Positions 22,471-33,909 of a DNA stretch of 64,000 nt are shown here, piece by piece. Position numbers and translations under genes: made by a program. The notes below the pieces were generated by a model, which was not told where the DNA came from, did no database searches, and worked only from the letters and a program-made list of their open reading frames with translations. Within the stretch, counting starts at the first letter, position 1; every line of letters begins with the position of its first letter. Origin of the DNA: Codonopsis lanceolata (taxonomy: Eukaryota; Streptophyta; Magnoliopsida; Asterales; Campanulaceae); the NCBI GenBank assembly GCA_013146195.2, contig CM028377.1, forward strand, positions 162,626,545-162,690,544. The letters run 5' to 3'.

Positions 22471-25400
22471 TTAACCACCATATCGATTCTTCAGTAGCTC
22501 CGGGGGTTCCTCTTCCATGATGCCAGAACCTGTTGTAGCCAAATGGTTGCGAATGGTCGTCTTACGGTCCCCAAGGTACGTATGGTCTAGAAAGTTATCA
22601 TAAGCTGCATGACCAAGATTCTTTGCTGCCAATACACTACAAGAACATTTTTCATCTTTAGCTTCTGCATATATACGTAGTCTAATACTCACTTTTCCAA
22701 AAATGAATGTCCATTTCTTTTTCATGATCATGAACAAAAATGGACACTTATTTTAGGGCAGTAGGAATAATTAAGAGTGGCACTATTCAGCCCCCTAAAA
22801 CCTCTAAGTTGTCCCCACCAAAACCTAATCTTCCTACTTTACCCTCCCCAATCCAAACACTCTCCCTCCCTCCCACCATCTTCCTCCTCCGTCCTCCCTC
22901 CTTCCCACCCAGCATCTTCTTCCCTTTTCCCTCCCCCAACCCACTGCACATTCTTCTCCACCACTGCCTCATATTCCCTTCTTCCTCCACCCACTTCGTC
23001 CTCTTCCCTTCTCCCATTCTGTCTCTTCCATTTTCCCTTCCTCCTCTAGTGGACACACGCCCCTACCTCCCTTCTTTCCCCGTCTCCTTTCTTCTTTTTT
23101 CCCGATTTTACTCAGGTTGTTCGGCCATGATCGACCGAACAACCTTGTGTTGTTCGGGCACAAGGTTGTTCGATTAACCAGAGCCGAACAACACAAGGTT
23201 GTTCGGTCAACCATGGCCGAACATCACAAGGTTGTTCGGTTGACCATGGCCGAACAACCCTTGAATTGAATTTTTTTTTTTAAAGAGGAGGAGACAGGGG
23301 AAGAAGGGAGGCGGAGACAAGAATGTGGCCAGAGATTGAGGCTCACTGGGTGGGGATGCATGGGAGGGGGTAAGTTAAAGGATGTAGTGGGTGGGAGGGA
23401 GGTGGTGATGGAAGGGGTATGTTGTGATGGGGGGAGGGAGGCACAGTGTGTGGGGGGGGGGGGAGGGAAGACACAGGCTGGGAAGGGAGGAGACGATAAA
23501 GGAGGGGTCAACTTATAAGGAGGATAAAATAGGAAGAATGGGTTTTGGGGGGACTGAATAGCGCCACTCAATAATAAATATTGAAATGTAAACAAACCAT
23601 TGCACCAATCTTTTGTACAAGAGCAGATTGCCCAGAAGACCAACAAAAAGTACAAATGAAGAACCCCCCCCCACACACACACACATAAACGGGTAAACTT
23701 TTGGTCAGAAGGTGCTTAAGTTGATGGATATTAAGACAAGGATGAGTGCAACTTGAAGCACCTTGCTGTATCATCTACTTAGTGAGAAGAGATTCAGAGA
23801 CCTCTATTGTAGAAACCATTAGTCAATCATGAGATTGCCAATGATTTGATATTGAAAAGGCTAAGCATACATGTAGAGTCACATATTAATAAGATGTAAA
23901 TAACAGTTACCAGTGCCGAAGATAAACACGGCAAGGTAAGATATCATCTCTCCAAATCTTGTGAATATTAAACCGTCCATATTGTTCATAGTAGATCTCT
24001 TGGTTTCCTACACAAGATTTGATAGAAAATTAGTGCAACGCTTCCCATGCATTTCAGACCATTTCATTGGTGCATTCATTGATAAGTTCCAGGATTTATG
24101 AAAGTGTACTTGGAATTAATTCAAAAGAAAAACTCACAAGGTTGCAACCATTAAAAGGGAACGACATTTGATTACTTATGGTTGCTATCTTCGATCTAAA
24201 AAAAACTTGAAAGTTATTACCATCTATCAGCAGACATTATTAGCCATACTATTTACACGAAGAAGCATTTTAGAACAGATCAACTAAGAGCTAATGGACT
24301 GTAAGAGCCATAGAATTATCTTTAACAGCGAAAAACAGCCCTCCAAGAAGATTAAACTCGCAAAAGACTCTACCGACAACTTATGGACTCCAGGTATCCA
24401 AATTTATAATAAGTAAATCCCTTCTTAGCTGAAAAATGCAGGTAACCTGACGCTAGTTCACATAATGATGATAACTAAAAGACCTTAGGAAGTCTTCAGC
24501 CAATTTATGGTCAAGCAAACTAGTACTAGTTTCCCCAGTGGTTCTCAATTCCAGGACAGATGAATCAAAATTCAGATGCAGACAAATCTTCTAAACTAAA
24601 CCCATGAGGATTTCAATAAGTCCGACGTACAAATATGACATTTATTAACAAAAGAGTTAAACTTCTAGTTAGTAGTTACTCACTAGTAACTCCACGATCC
24701 AAAAGTTCAATGAGTGTGTATATTCCAAGTATGCAGTTCCTGATCTGTGCCTAAGTAGGACCTAGCGTGAAAAAAAAATTGGGCACTAAATCCTTTTCAA
24801 AGACTAGGGGGGTTTAATTTGAGCTTCATAACCAAAAACATCCATAGGAAATAAAACCAAGAATCTATACATAAATGTTCTAAACCATCTGCATTAGTCA
24901 AATGTTCAAGATTCGTTACAATAGATATAGTAAAGCAACATTCATATAAATAATTCAAGATGTTTCTCATTGCCCTTTGCAACTGTTGTCATTCCACCAT
25001 GTAAAAAACATACATGAACTTCAAAACTTCAAACTTATAGCAACTACCAATCTAATCGAATGCAGAAACAAGTACCTTTACACCTATTTTGGAAATATTC
25101 CTCGTCACTGTAACGTGCGCAAAGCACCTGCATTAACAAACAAACCAAAAATCCAACTCATAACTTGTAAGGAGATCCTGAAGTGTAGATCCTTGGAGAA
25201 TTATGAATGAAGTAGCTAGTATGGTTTAATATTATTACTTACCGCATAAGTTATATATGGGTTCCCATCTAAGGTTTCAGGTAAGACCTTCAAGGCAGAC
25301 AAATTAATTTAGGTTTAAAATTGTAGTCATTTCTAAAAGGAATCAAACAGACTTTTCATGCAGTAATTTCATAACCTACAAAAAGAGTAGAAAAGAAAAA

Positions 25401-27049
25401 AGCAAAAAATAACTTACAGCTAAAAAGCGAAACTCATGCTCTCTCTCAATAAATGATGGAATCTGTCTTTGTGAATAGTACAGTGGTTCAGCTCATATAT
25501 AGCACTGAAGTATTCAAATTAAACAAGCAAATTCGATTAACTTGAGTACATACCTCTGATCTTTGAATCTCGAAAACAGTAACTATAAGGGTTTCACCTT
25601 CACACGGCTCGACACTTAAGCTTGAAATTTCCTAAATATATAGACAACTCCTCATTAGTACACACTCCGCATCCTATTAGTTTACTTCTTCTCATAGCAA
25701 CCAAATGTCCATACTTCACTAGTAATAAATAATAATTGCATATTTATGCATCAGCCTTTGGTTCTGGAATGGTAACCCCATTCTTGAACCAAAAACATTC
25801 ATGCAAACTAGACATGAAAAAGAAGGGAAAACATGACCGAAATTTTGTTTTTTCTTTTCAAATGCTTCTTGTTTGAGTTTGATTACATATAATATTCCTC
25901 TCATTCCAGTCAAGGAGTCATAGTTGACTTTTGAAAATCAATCACTCATCGAGTTTGGACTATGAATTTATACTGTTATAGAGAATTAAACTATGAATAC
26001 TAGTATTCTTCTAAAAAATCATGTCAAAATCCCCATACGGGAAAAGGTGAAATTAACTTTCCAATACTCAAACCAAACTCTGTGTCGAGGGAGTACTTGG
26101 CCCAAGTATAAGAGTTAAGATTAGCCTCATGTGACTTTAGCCTAGTGCTGCATAACGGAGTAATATAGTTTGACCATTTTTATATTTAAAAAATAAATAA
26201 AAGACTCCCTCAGTCACGAAATGTGCGTCTCCCATTCCAATTTAGGACCTACTAAGGGAAAATGAAATGACGTCAAAATACTTTCTTAACCGCCCTGCAT
26301 ATTCAACACGAACGCTTATTTTAGGCGGTTAGAGTAAAATCTCCACTGTAATCGACTTCGGAGCAAACCATGAGGAAATTAAACACGTTTAAAGCTAGAT
26401 ATTCAGTAAACCGCACCGAGTTAAAACAGTAAAGTTTTTTTTGGCTCCACTCAGGACGACGAGTTTCATTTTTGTCGTATAAGTCAACAAGGTTAGTGTT
26501 ATACGTAATACCTTAGTTTCAGGATTGGCGATACCACGCTCGAAGAAAATCGGAGCAACATGAGCGAAAACGCGGCGAAATCCGTTCAATCTTGCTACTC
26601 TAAAGTTGATTAGATCCGGAAATGTGCTCCTCGCACTCCTCTCTAGTTCACAAACAATGCACCAAATTCTGACCAATATCGATGGCAAAATGTTCAACTA
26701 AAAAAATACAAAATGGACGGCGATATCATTGATGAATGTTTAGCTTACCGGAAAGTAGAGAGCCGAAGCCACATACTGAGACGGTGCCGTTGGGAGAGAT
26801 GATTTGCTCGAAATCGGACTCCACGATGAGTTCGGCGGAGGACATGGTGGTAAATTGCCGGCGATGTGGACTCAGGCGACGGTGGTCGAATTCTGTTGAG
26901 TAATGGAGTTGTGCTGCAGCGCACGAGAACAGGCGATCCGTGGTCGGGAAAGCGAGTGTAGTGGGATAGCGAATAGGAAGTTGCCGTGTGTGATGAATTC
27001 GCGAGAGTTGGATTGGCGAGGCTGGACCTCGTAGAGAGGAGGAACTCAT
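22471..27049 (-). CDS. Gamma-glutamylcyclotransferase-fold protein, 8 exons
   Basis: On the minus strand, exons 27049-26749, 26642-26512, 25631-25554, 25462-25418, 25287-25243, 25127-25076, 23998-23911 and 22636-22471 splice with GT-AG introns to an open frame of 301 residues. GFGSLLS at residues 94-100 matches the substrate-loop motif of the GGCT/ChaC/AIG2 fold, and REHEFR (177-182) supplies candidate catalytic glutamates. By family, such proteins release 5-oxoproline from gamma-glutamyl compounds; the substrate here is unknown. The first 68 residues are rich in Ser, Arg and His and low in acids, like an organelle transit peptide. A second start, Met69 (26845), would give a cytosolic form. 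Intron 7 carries a MULE-type MITE. Confidence 0.85.
22775..23569. mobile_element. MULE-type MITE in intron 7, 795 bp
   Basis: Termini GAGTGGCACTATTCAG and CTGAATAGCGCCACTC are inverted repeats, and similarity between the arms continues inward through pyrimidine-rich DNA. The flanks AATAATTAA (22766-22774) and AATAATAAA (23570-23578) match at 8 of 9 positions, as expected for a Mutator-like element. No transposase is encoded; the proline-rich and glycine-rich open frames on both strands come from the CT/GA-rich arms. A palindromic repeat array occupies the centre. Confidence 0.75.
23115..23268. repeat. Array of palindromic GGTTGTTCGG units
   Basis: At least four units of the form GGTTGTTCGG followed by CCGAACAACC are spaced about 45 bases apart, several with a central GACCATGGCC or GATCGACC. 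Each unit can fold back, so the whole centre of the MITE could form a compound hairpin. Confidence 0.85.
26205..26337. mobile_element. Small MITE-like element in intron 2
   Basis: Left end CTCCCTCAGTCACGAAATGT and right end TTATTTTAGGCGGTTAGAGT resemble the worn ends of a Stowaway-like element. The inverted match is imperfect. Confidence 0.4.
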
Positions 27050-27234
27050 GGTTCTTAGTCTTTAGACAATACGGAGTATATATTTTAAGAGTTCCGCTGT
27101 TAGAGCCTCCACAAATGGAGCATTTTTGTCGACAATCTAAAATCATTTTTGGAGTTTTTTTTTTCAAAACTCAATCCCACGAGGCGAAGATTTACTTAGG
27201 ACGGCCGACGGAACCCTATTTAAATTTCATGGCC
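27050..27234 (-). promoter_or_regulatory. Proximal promoter of the cyclotransferase-fold gene
   Basis: Only 185 bases separate the start codon from a Tat-type LTR. No clear TATA box is seen on the minus strand. Any more distal promoter is either inside the LTR or has been displaced by it. Confidence 0.4.
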
Positions 27235-27773
27235 TGACAAGACCTAGGGCTCCTTAAGTTATGTGATATCCTGCTTAATCAATGCGGAACTCCTAAAACC
27301 CCTCAAAAGAAGAAACACCTTAGATGAACGCAAGGCGGCCTCGCGAAACCCCTCAGTAAATTGAGCTTAGTTGAAAGCAAAATAACGTGGTTTCTGTATA
27401 TAGAATAGTGCGCACCTTTCAAATGAGATTTTATAAAGTATATATAGCCTTTCCGGGAGTAAGATCCTGTTAGGCTATGATCACTTGAGATATTTTAGAC
27501 TGTAATACCATAAATGCGGGTCGATCGCCTGCAACCGGAATCATGGCTAAAATCTCGATTAACGAGGTTATTCTCGAAATTAATACCGAGCTCAATCTGG
27601 GCAAATTGCCCCTCAAGCCCGTTGAAAGTGATAGAGAAATTCCCCGGGATAGATGTATGATGATCATCTCGCGGCTATCCCGCCGGTAATTTCTTTCGGT
27701 CTTCGCATGCACGTGACTATCACGTGTCAAGTATGTGCTTGGCTCGTGATCAAAGTTTGGGCCGAGCTCATCG
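27235..27773 (-). mobile_element. 3' LTR of a Tat-type gypsy element (subfamily B)
   Basis: The minus-strand 5' end reads CGATGAGCTCGGCCCAAA, close to TGATG...CCCGGCCCAA of the LTR at 55633-56426, with the first T mutated to C. A purine-rich tract (GCAGGGAGGCGGGGGGC on -) precedes it at about 27774-27790, as expected for a polypurine tract. A TATA-like CTATATATAC lies near 27440. Shared internal strings such as CCTCGCGAAACC link it to 55633-56426. No target duplication could be assigned. Confidence 0.65.
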
Positions 27774-28444
27774 GCCCCCCGCCTCCCTGCTCGGCGAGTA
27801 TTTATGCTCTACAAGCAGGAGCAAGACACTTGTATGATTTTATTGTGGTCGAAGTGAAGGAGCCGCTTTATTGGTGACTTAGTGCATTCAAGGGCCTGGA
27901 GACTGAAAAGACTTTTCTCAAGTACCGCCGAAGTTCACCATGATGAGTCATGTTTTCGAGGCAGTATTAATGGCGGGCTTGATCAAAGCCGCCCGCCTTT
28001 GTTTGAATTGCATGCCAGTGATTTGGGCGCCTTTTTCCCAAAATTACGCTATAAAAGGGGTAAAACCCTAACCCTTTTTCTTTTTTTAACGCCTTCTAAC
28101 CTTCAATTGCCCCGCCTTGCTCTTGCCGTTGCTTTCCTCGCTGGCGATTCTTTCAGGCTAACAAGAAATTCGCTTCGCCATTCTCGATCACTTCAACATT
28201 TCAACTTCTAGCAAATTGATTCCCCGCTCAACGCGCAAGCAAGTTTTTTCCCTGCTCTAATTCTCTTCGCTTTCTTTGAGTTTTCAAGTTCTAGTTTTTC
28301 TCGTGTTCTTCATGTTCATGGTTTTCTCTGGTAGATTCTTAGGACTTTCGCTTTAGGCTTGGGTAGTTTGCAGGGAGATCAAGGAAAAATCTTCAAGAAT
28401 CATAAGTTTTCTGGGATTAATCCGATATTGCTCGATTCTGTAGG

Positions 28445-30700
28445 ATGTCTTCCCTCTTCGACTTTTGATGACGCTCGATCATGAGCAAGAAGCTTATGAT
28501 TATGACCATGGTACTCAGAGCATCATTCACCCGTAGATTCCGAGAGAACGGGTCCGACGTGTTGATTTCGCAGAGGAGGAATACCAAGAAGCAAGTAGTC
28601 ACGCTTTCCTTGAAAGTGGTTGTGAATGATGTGACCACCGACCAGACGAGGTGGACGAGGCGAGCTCGAGTGAGATGCCCAAATGACGAGGAAGTTGGTG
28701 GTCGACCTCGATGGGTAGAGACCTCGCAACGAGGATTACTTTAATTTGAGCTCGCTTGCTCACCGGGAGCCCATGGACTCGCCAGAGGCGGGAACCGGTT
28801 TGACTCAATCGGGATTTCTAGGATGATTACCGAGGTGTCCCTTATGAATCCGAGATGACTCTCTCAGATGAGGAGCAAGACCAAAAGAGTGGTCTTTTTC
28901 TATGATTTCTTTCGCGACGGGATGCGTTTTCCGCTAGATCCTTTTATTGTCGAAGTTCTTGCGGAGACCAACGCCGCTCGTGACCTCCAACATTACGATG
29001 CCGATTCGACGAGCGCGACTGGCCGATTGGGTTTGAGCCGGAGATGACCATACTCGAAAACTTTTTCGCTTTACCAAGGACAAGAGATCGGGTAGGATTA
29101 TTGGCCGATCAAAAGCCGAGCTCAAGTCGCATCGAAGTTTCCTCATAAAGTCGATAAGTGGGATAAGAGGATTATTGTTGGGAATCTCTGGTCGGGTGGC
29201 CATTTGCCCCGACCCCTTATGTGATGAAGCCTCGACTTATGATCGGTATGCCACCTTCACCGAGAGGATAGGTGTATGGATATGTCATCAGTGAGCGGGA
29301 GTGACCGAGCAGGTCGTGAGTGGTTGATTGATCGGAAATCAATCGCACAGATCCCCGGATCTTACGCCCGGCCGGATGTACCTCGCCTGGAGGGTGTGGA
29401 TCCTTTGATTGATATAGCCCCCGAGCCCGTTCATCCTTTTGGGGACTTGTCATGATCACAAGTTCCCCAAAAGTGCGAAGTTATGCGGTCTAGGGGAGAT
29501 TGCACACCTCGATTTGATTTGAGTGATGCTGGTATTCGCTCTTTATTGTCTATTATGAGTCTAACGGAAAGTATCTCGACGCTCGACTTGTTTTCTTTTT
29601 GTTTGCAAGTGGTGAAAGATATACCGAGGTAGGAAGATTGAGTTCAAGGCGAGGTCCGTTGCTCGCCACGGTGAGTTGATTCGGCACAGCAGCACGCCCC
29701 GAATCCTTACCCAAGGCCCCCTTTTCTGAAAGGAGCAAAAAATCATCTCGTGCACCTGGTTCCTCTACTGAGCCGAGATCTCCTTCTAGGACGGCGCCGA
29801 CCACCGAGCACTCTTCTCGAAAGAGACCAATTGTGCCCGATTCCCGAGCAGGAGGCCGAAGTACTCGACCACGAGCAGGGGGGAATGAACCCCAAGAAAC
29901 AATTCAAGCCGGGTCTGATCCCGTGCCTTCTCCTGTCCTTCCGACGCCTACGACCACTGGGCTTCCTCCTCCTCCTCCTCGTCGCGAAGAGCCATCTCAG
30001 AGTGGTACTCCTAGTTGGCCGAAAGCCAACTTTGTGCACCCTTACCCGTATCCCGAGATGGGGTTAGAGCTTTCGTGAACGAGCTCGCCGCCGTTCCCCC
30101 TCTCGAAGGAATTAACGTTCGTGATCGGGGAACCATGAATGCCGCTTGTTGCAGGCAGGGGATCTCGAAAAGAAAAGTCGTCGCCCACCGATGTCATTAG
30201 TGAGATCTTTGGCATCCCCAGCGTCGGCGGTGAGATTGGTTTGCTGGTCAGCGAGGTACGTCATGCTTATTACTCGATGAAGATAACCGCTGCTAATAAT
30301 GTATATTTCGCTTCATGTATGTTTTGTTTTGCTTTACCTCGTTGTCACTCTTACTCAAGCACAAACGTATGAGTATAAAGATAAGGCGGAGCTCTGTTTA
30401 AGCGGCGAAAGTCCGATGAAGGCCTGTTTTACAAAGAAGACTTGTTGGCTAAGGACAAGAAGTCTTAATAAAGAGTCGCCGAGTTGTCCAACCGAGGAAG
30501 AAATTATCCGCTGAAAGCCCGTGGAGTTTGCTCGATCCGGGGGAGGTCTCTCGCCGTAAAACATTGGAAGCGAGGAGAGGAAGAAATTTGAGGACGCTGC
30601 AGATTGTCGCCGAGCGTAAGGAGAGAGCTTACAGCCAGCCGACACGGAGGTCGCTACCGCCAAAACCGCAATTATTGAAGATTTTAAGCAATCAGCTTGA
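28445..30700 (+). pseudogene. Antisense ORF of a Tat element, Transposase_28-like, broken
   Basis: This lies on the strand opposite to the Tat element, just inside its 3' LTR. A TATA box (CTATAAAAGGGG at about 28049) and the start context TGTAG|GATGTCTT at 28439 are shared with the copy at 63880. VVFFYDFFRDGMRFPLDPF near 28890-28945 and a downstream proline-rich part (29820-30060) resemble the Transposase_28 ('putative gypsy type transposon') family. A GT donor at about 30256 suggests an intron. Several stops and frameshifts break the frame. Function is unknown; such antisense ORFs are described in Tat elements. Confidence 0.55.
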
Positions 30701-30933
30701 CCCTCAAGTGGATTAAGTCGTTCCTATTATTCTAAGGGTAACCATGTTTTTTGCGCGATGTCAAGGAAATAGCCCGCTGGGATATAACTCCCGAGATGAT
30801 GGCAAGATGGGAGGCGGCCGCCTGCGTGCCGGAGTAGCCACGCCGATCCCTACAATCATGTGGATGAACCGGGGATCATTCGTAATAATGATAGGGAGAA
30901 GCAGCCAGTGGATTCCTCCGAATTCGCCAATAA

Positions 30934-31033
30934 NNNNNNNNNNNNNNNNNNNNNNNNNNNNNNNNNNNNNNNNNNNNNNNNNNNNNNNNNNNNNNNNNNN
31001 NNNNNNNNNNNNNNNNNNNNNNNNNNNNNNNNN
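30934..31033. other. Assembly gap, 100 N
   Basis: Exactly 100 N, the usual placeholder for a gap of unknown size. It joins a Transposase_28-bearing Tat piece (left) to integrase sequence of a different Tat subfamily (right), so the join may not be true contiguity. Confidence 0.98.
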
Positions 31034-32505
31034 CGCACGCTTTAGTGAACTTTTCGTAAAATTGAGTCCCATGATCTGATACAATTGCTCATGAACCCCA
31101 AACCGACACCATATATGCTCATGAACAAAATCAATGACATTAACTTTCATTGATGGTCGCCAGAGGCTTGGCTTCCACCCACTTAGTGAAGTAATCACAC
31201 GACCACCGCATACTTGAATTTTGATCGTATACAGAAGGGGGCCAATTAGATCTATCCCCCACATATCGAATGGCCACGGTTTTACAACAGAGTCTCGCTT
31301 TGTAGCAATCGGTATCTCGCATAATGCCGACACTTGTCACACCGACGTACATTTCAAAGATCCCGCCTCAAAGTTATCCAAGAGAACCCAAATGCCAAAA
31401 CTTTTTCGGCCAATGACCTCGACTGGGTGACCTCCACATTTGCCTTCATGTACTTCTCCCAAAATTCCTTCCGGCTGTCACACATCTCAACAGAGGTCGG
31501 GTGTAAGATCGCCTATAGAGAATGTTATCCGTAATAACATAATGGCGATGATCGCTCGGATGGTTCTAGCCTCCTTCCTATCCCCTGCAATGTCCTTGCT
31601 CGACGTAGCCTTGATATCATCTATCCAACATTTTGTAGCGGCTCAATATCCATGATCACCTCATTTTCTATAACAGGGACCTCCAAATGCTCGATCATAA
31701 CTCCGAGATGCAAAGATCACTTCATCTTCACCATCTTGGACAAATAATCACTCAAGCATGTTATCCTCCCGAGCAATTCACTAATTCCCAAGAATCAAAG
31801 TCTTTTAAAATCTCTTTCACCATTGACAAGAACGAACTAGGACCTGATGATGAACCGCATAATCACCTCTAACTTGATTTACTACCGCTTGGGAATCACA
31901 ATAAACAATCACTTCACGCAAGCTTCAAGTCCTCAATGACAGCTTCATATTCAAATGATTGTTAGCTAGAAACTTAAAGCGCAATGCTTTCTCGACTTAC
32001 ATCTTGCTCTGGGTGGGGCTAGTACCAAACTCTAAGCACCACTTCTAAATCTGCTAGCCGAACCATCAACATGAAGCTCCCAACAATACCCTGGTCGTGG
32101 TTTTGGGCTTGGAATGCTCGCTGATGTCATTTTGGATGGTACTTCTTCCTCGCCAGAATCCATGAAGCTTGTCTCAGCCACAAAGTCCGCTAAGGCTGCA
32201 TGCTTTAATTGTCGCCGAGGTTGATAATCAATATCAAACTCCTGTTAACTCGATCGACTGCGAGTAAGCGACCGTAAGTGTCCTGGGCTTGTGCAAAATC
32301 TTTCTTAAAGGCATGTCGGTGTACACAACAATTGAATGTGCGAGAAAAATAAGCTCGAAGTTTCCGGCGGCAACAACAAGAACAACAAGCTTAATAAGCT
32401 AACTTTTCTGCATTAAAATATCGTCCCTCTACATCAGTAAGGGCTTTCGAGACATAGTAAACAGGTTTCTGGATATTACATTCCTCCCTAATCAATACGG
32501 TACCG
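31034..32505 (-). pseudogene. Tat-type pol: RNase H and integrase remnants
   Basis: The integrase core is recognisable in pieces at 31140-31333: DMWGIDLIGPL, DYFTKWVEAKPLATI and a weak GTQF-like string, split over frames. The RNase H part is at about 32100-32500 (KPVYYVSKAL, then VEGRYFNAEKLAY). Multiple stops and frameshifts make it inactive. It continues directly from the reverse transcriptase frame at 32506. Confidence 0.75.
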
Positions 32506-33903
32506 CTACCGCCGCTTCTTGGTAGTCGCTAAGCTAAATACACTCGCTTGACCCGAAACCATGCTGCTTAGCAAGGGAGGACTCCCTAAGTATTTCACCA
32601 GTTGCTCGAAAGCCTTCTGACACTCAGGCGTCCATTCAAACCCCTTATTACCCCGAAGAACTTTAAAGAACGGCAAACACCTTTCTGTCGACCTGGAGAT
32701 AAAACGGCCAAGGGCTATTACCTTGTCGTTGAGTCTCTGAACATCCTTAATGCAGCGAGGAAGCTTCATAGTAACCAGCGCCTTGATTTTTTCAGGATTA
32801 GCCTTTATGCCTCTCTCAGTCACCATAAATCCCAAGAACTTACCCGCCTTCACCCCGAACACACACTTGCTCTGGTTCAACTTCATATTATTCTTCCTGA
32901 GGTTGGCAAAGGTCTCGTCCAAGTCCACTGTATGCTCATGCCCTTTAGTCTTGACCACCATATCATCGATATAAGCTTCAACATTCCTCCCGGTCTGCGA
33001 GTTGAATATCTTGTTCACCATTCTCTGATAGGTGGCTCCTATATTTTTCAAATCGAAAGGCATCATCTTATAACAATACAGCCCCCCTGCTGCTCGGAAA
33101 GCTGTCAGAGCCTTATCCTGCTCGTCCATTTTAACTTGGTGATACCCAGAGTAGGCGTCGATAAAGCTGAGGAGCTCGAACCCCGCTATAGCATCCACCA
33201 ACTTGTCAAGTCGTGGCAAAGGGTAACAATCCTTCAGGCAGGCTTTATTCAGATCCGTGAAATCAACGCACATCCGCCACTTGCCATTTGACTTTTTAAC
33301 CATAACCACATTAGCCAACCAAGTTGGGTAATGCATCTCCTCTATTATGTCGGCATTAAGTAGCTTCTCAACCTCCTCCCTGATCGCTTGATCTTTTTCC
33401 ACAGAATAAATCCTGGGTCGCTGTTGGATTGGTCGAAAAACTGGATCTACATTGAGCCGATGCAAGGCCACAGTTTCGCTCACCCCTTGCATGTCTTCTG
33501 GCCGCCAAGCAAAAACATCCAAGCTATCTTGCAATTGTTTGATCAAATTTGCTCGAGCCTCTACTGACAAAGCCTTGCCAATTTTTATCTTCTGCTCGGG
33601 GTAGGCAGAATTGATGATTACCTCTTCAAGCTCGTCCTGAGCCGTGAATTCTGGCTCATCTCGCATTTGGAGTGTATCACACTCCACCCTTTCTTCTTCT
33701 TCAGCTTGATCTTCAACCTTATCGAGCTGATCTTCCTCCATGACTTCAATTTGATCTACCAATCCTTCCGACGTCAACGCTGGCAAGGGATTAGCAACAT
33801 TCTCCATACTAGCTTCGTCCTGTTGTGCAACTTGCTCCCCTGACTTCAGTGTCGGCGAGGAGGAACTGTTCTCGCCATCAATCTGGCTCACAGGCATACC
33901 CAC
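32506..33903 (-). pseudogene. Tat-type gypsy reverse transcriptase segment
   Basis: Open for 465 codons. Residues 150-330 carry the reverse transcriptase with VDFTDLNKACLKDCYPLP, FIDAYSGYHQ, MPFDLKNIGATYQRM and the catalytic YIDD at about 311-314. The usual MPFGLKNAG is altered to MPFDLKNIG, which may impair the enzyme. The N-terminal 100 residues are an acidic linker that repeats PTLKSGEQ from the end of the gag-protease frame. The frame is the same as gag-protease and is separated from it only by an amber codon at 33910-33912, so the two were one polyprotein. Confidence 0.85.
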
Positions 33904-33909
33904 AACAAC

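Noticed and set aside
22740..23682. Several proline-rich and glycine-rich open frames of 80-150 codons on both strands
   Set aside because: They lie in the CT/GA-rich inverted arms of a MULE-type MITE within an intron, overlap one another on both strands and show no family motif.
26745..27167. A 140-codon frame on - overlapping exon 1 of the cyclotransferase-fold gene
   Set aside because: It is in another frame of the same exon; only the other frame continues through seven conserved splice junctions.
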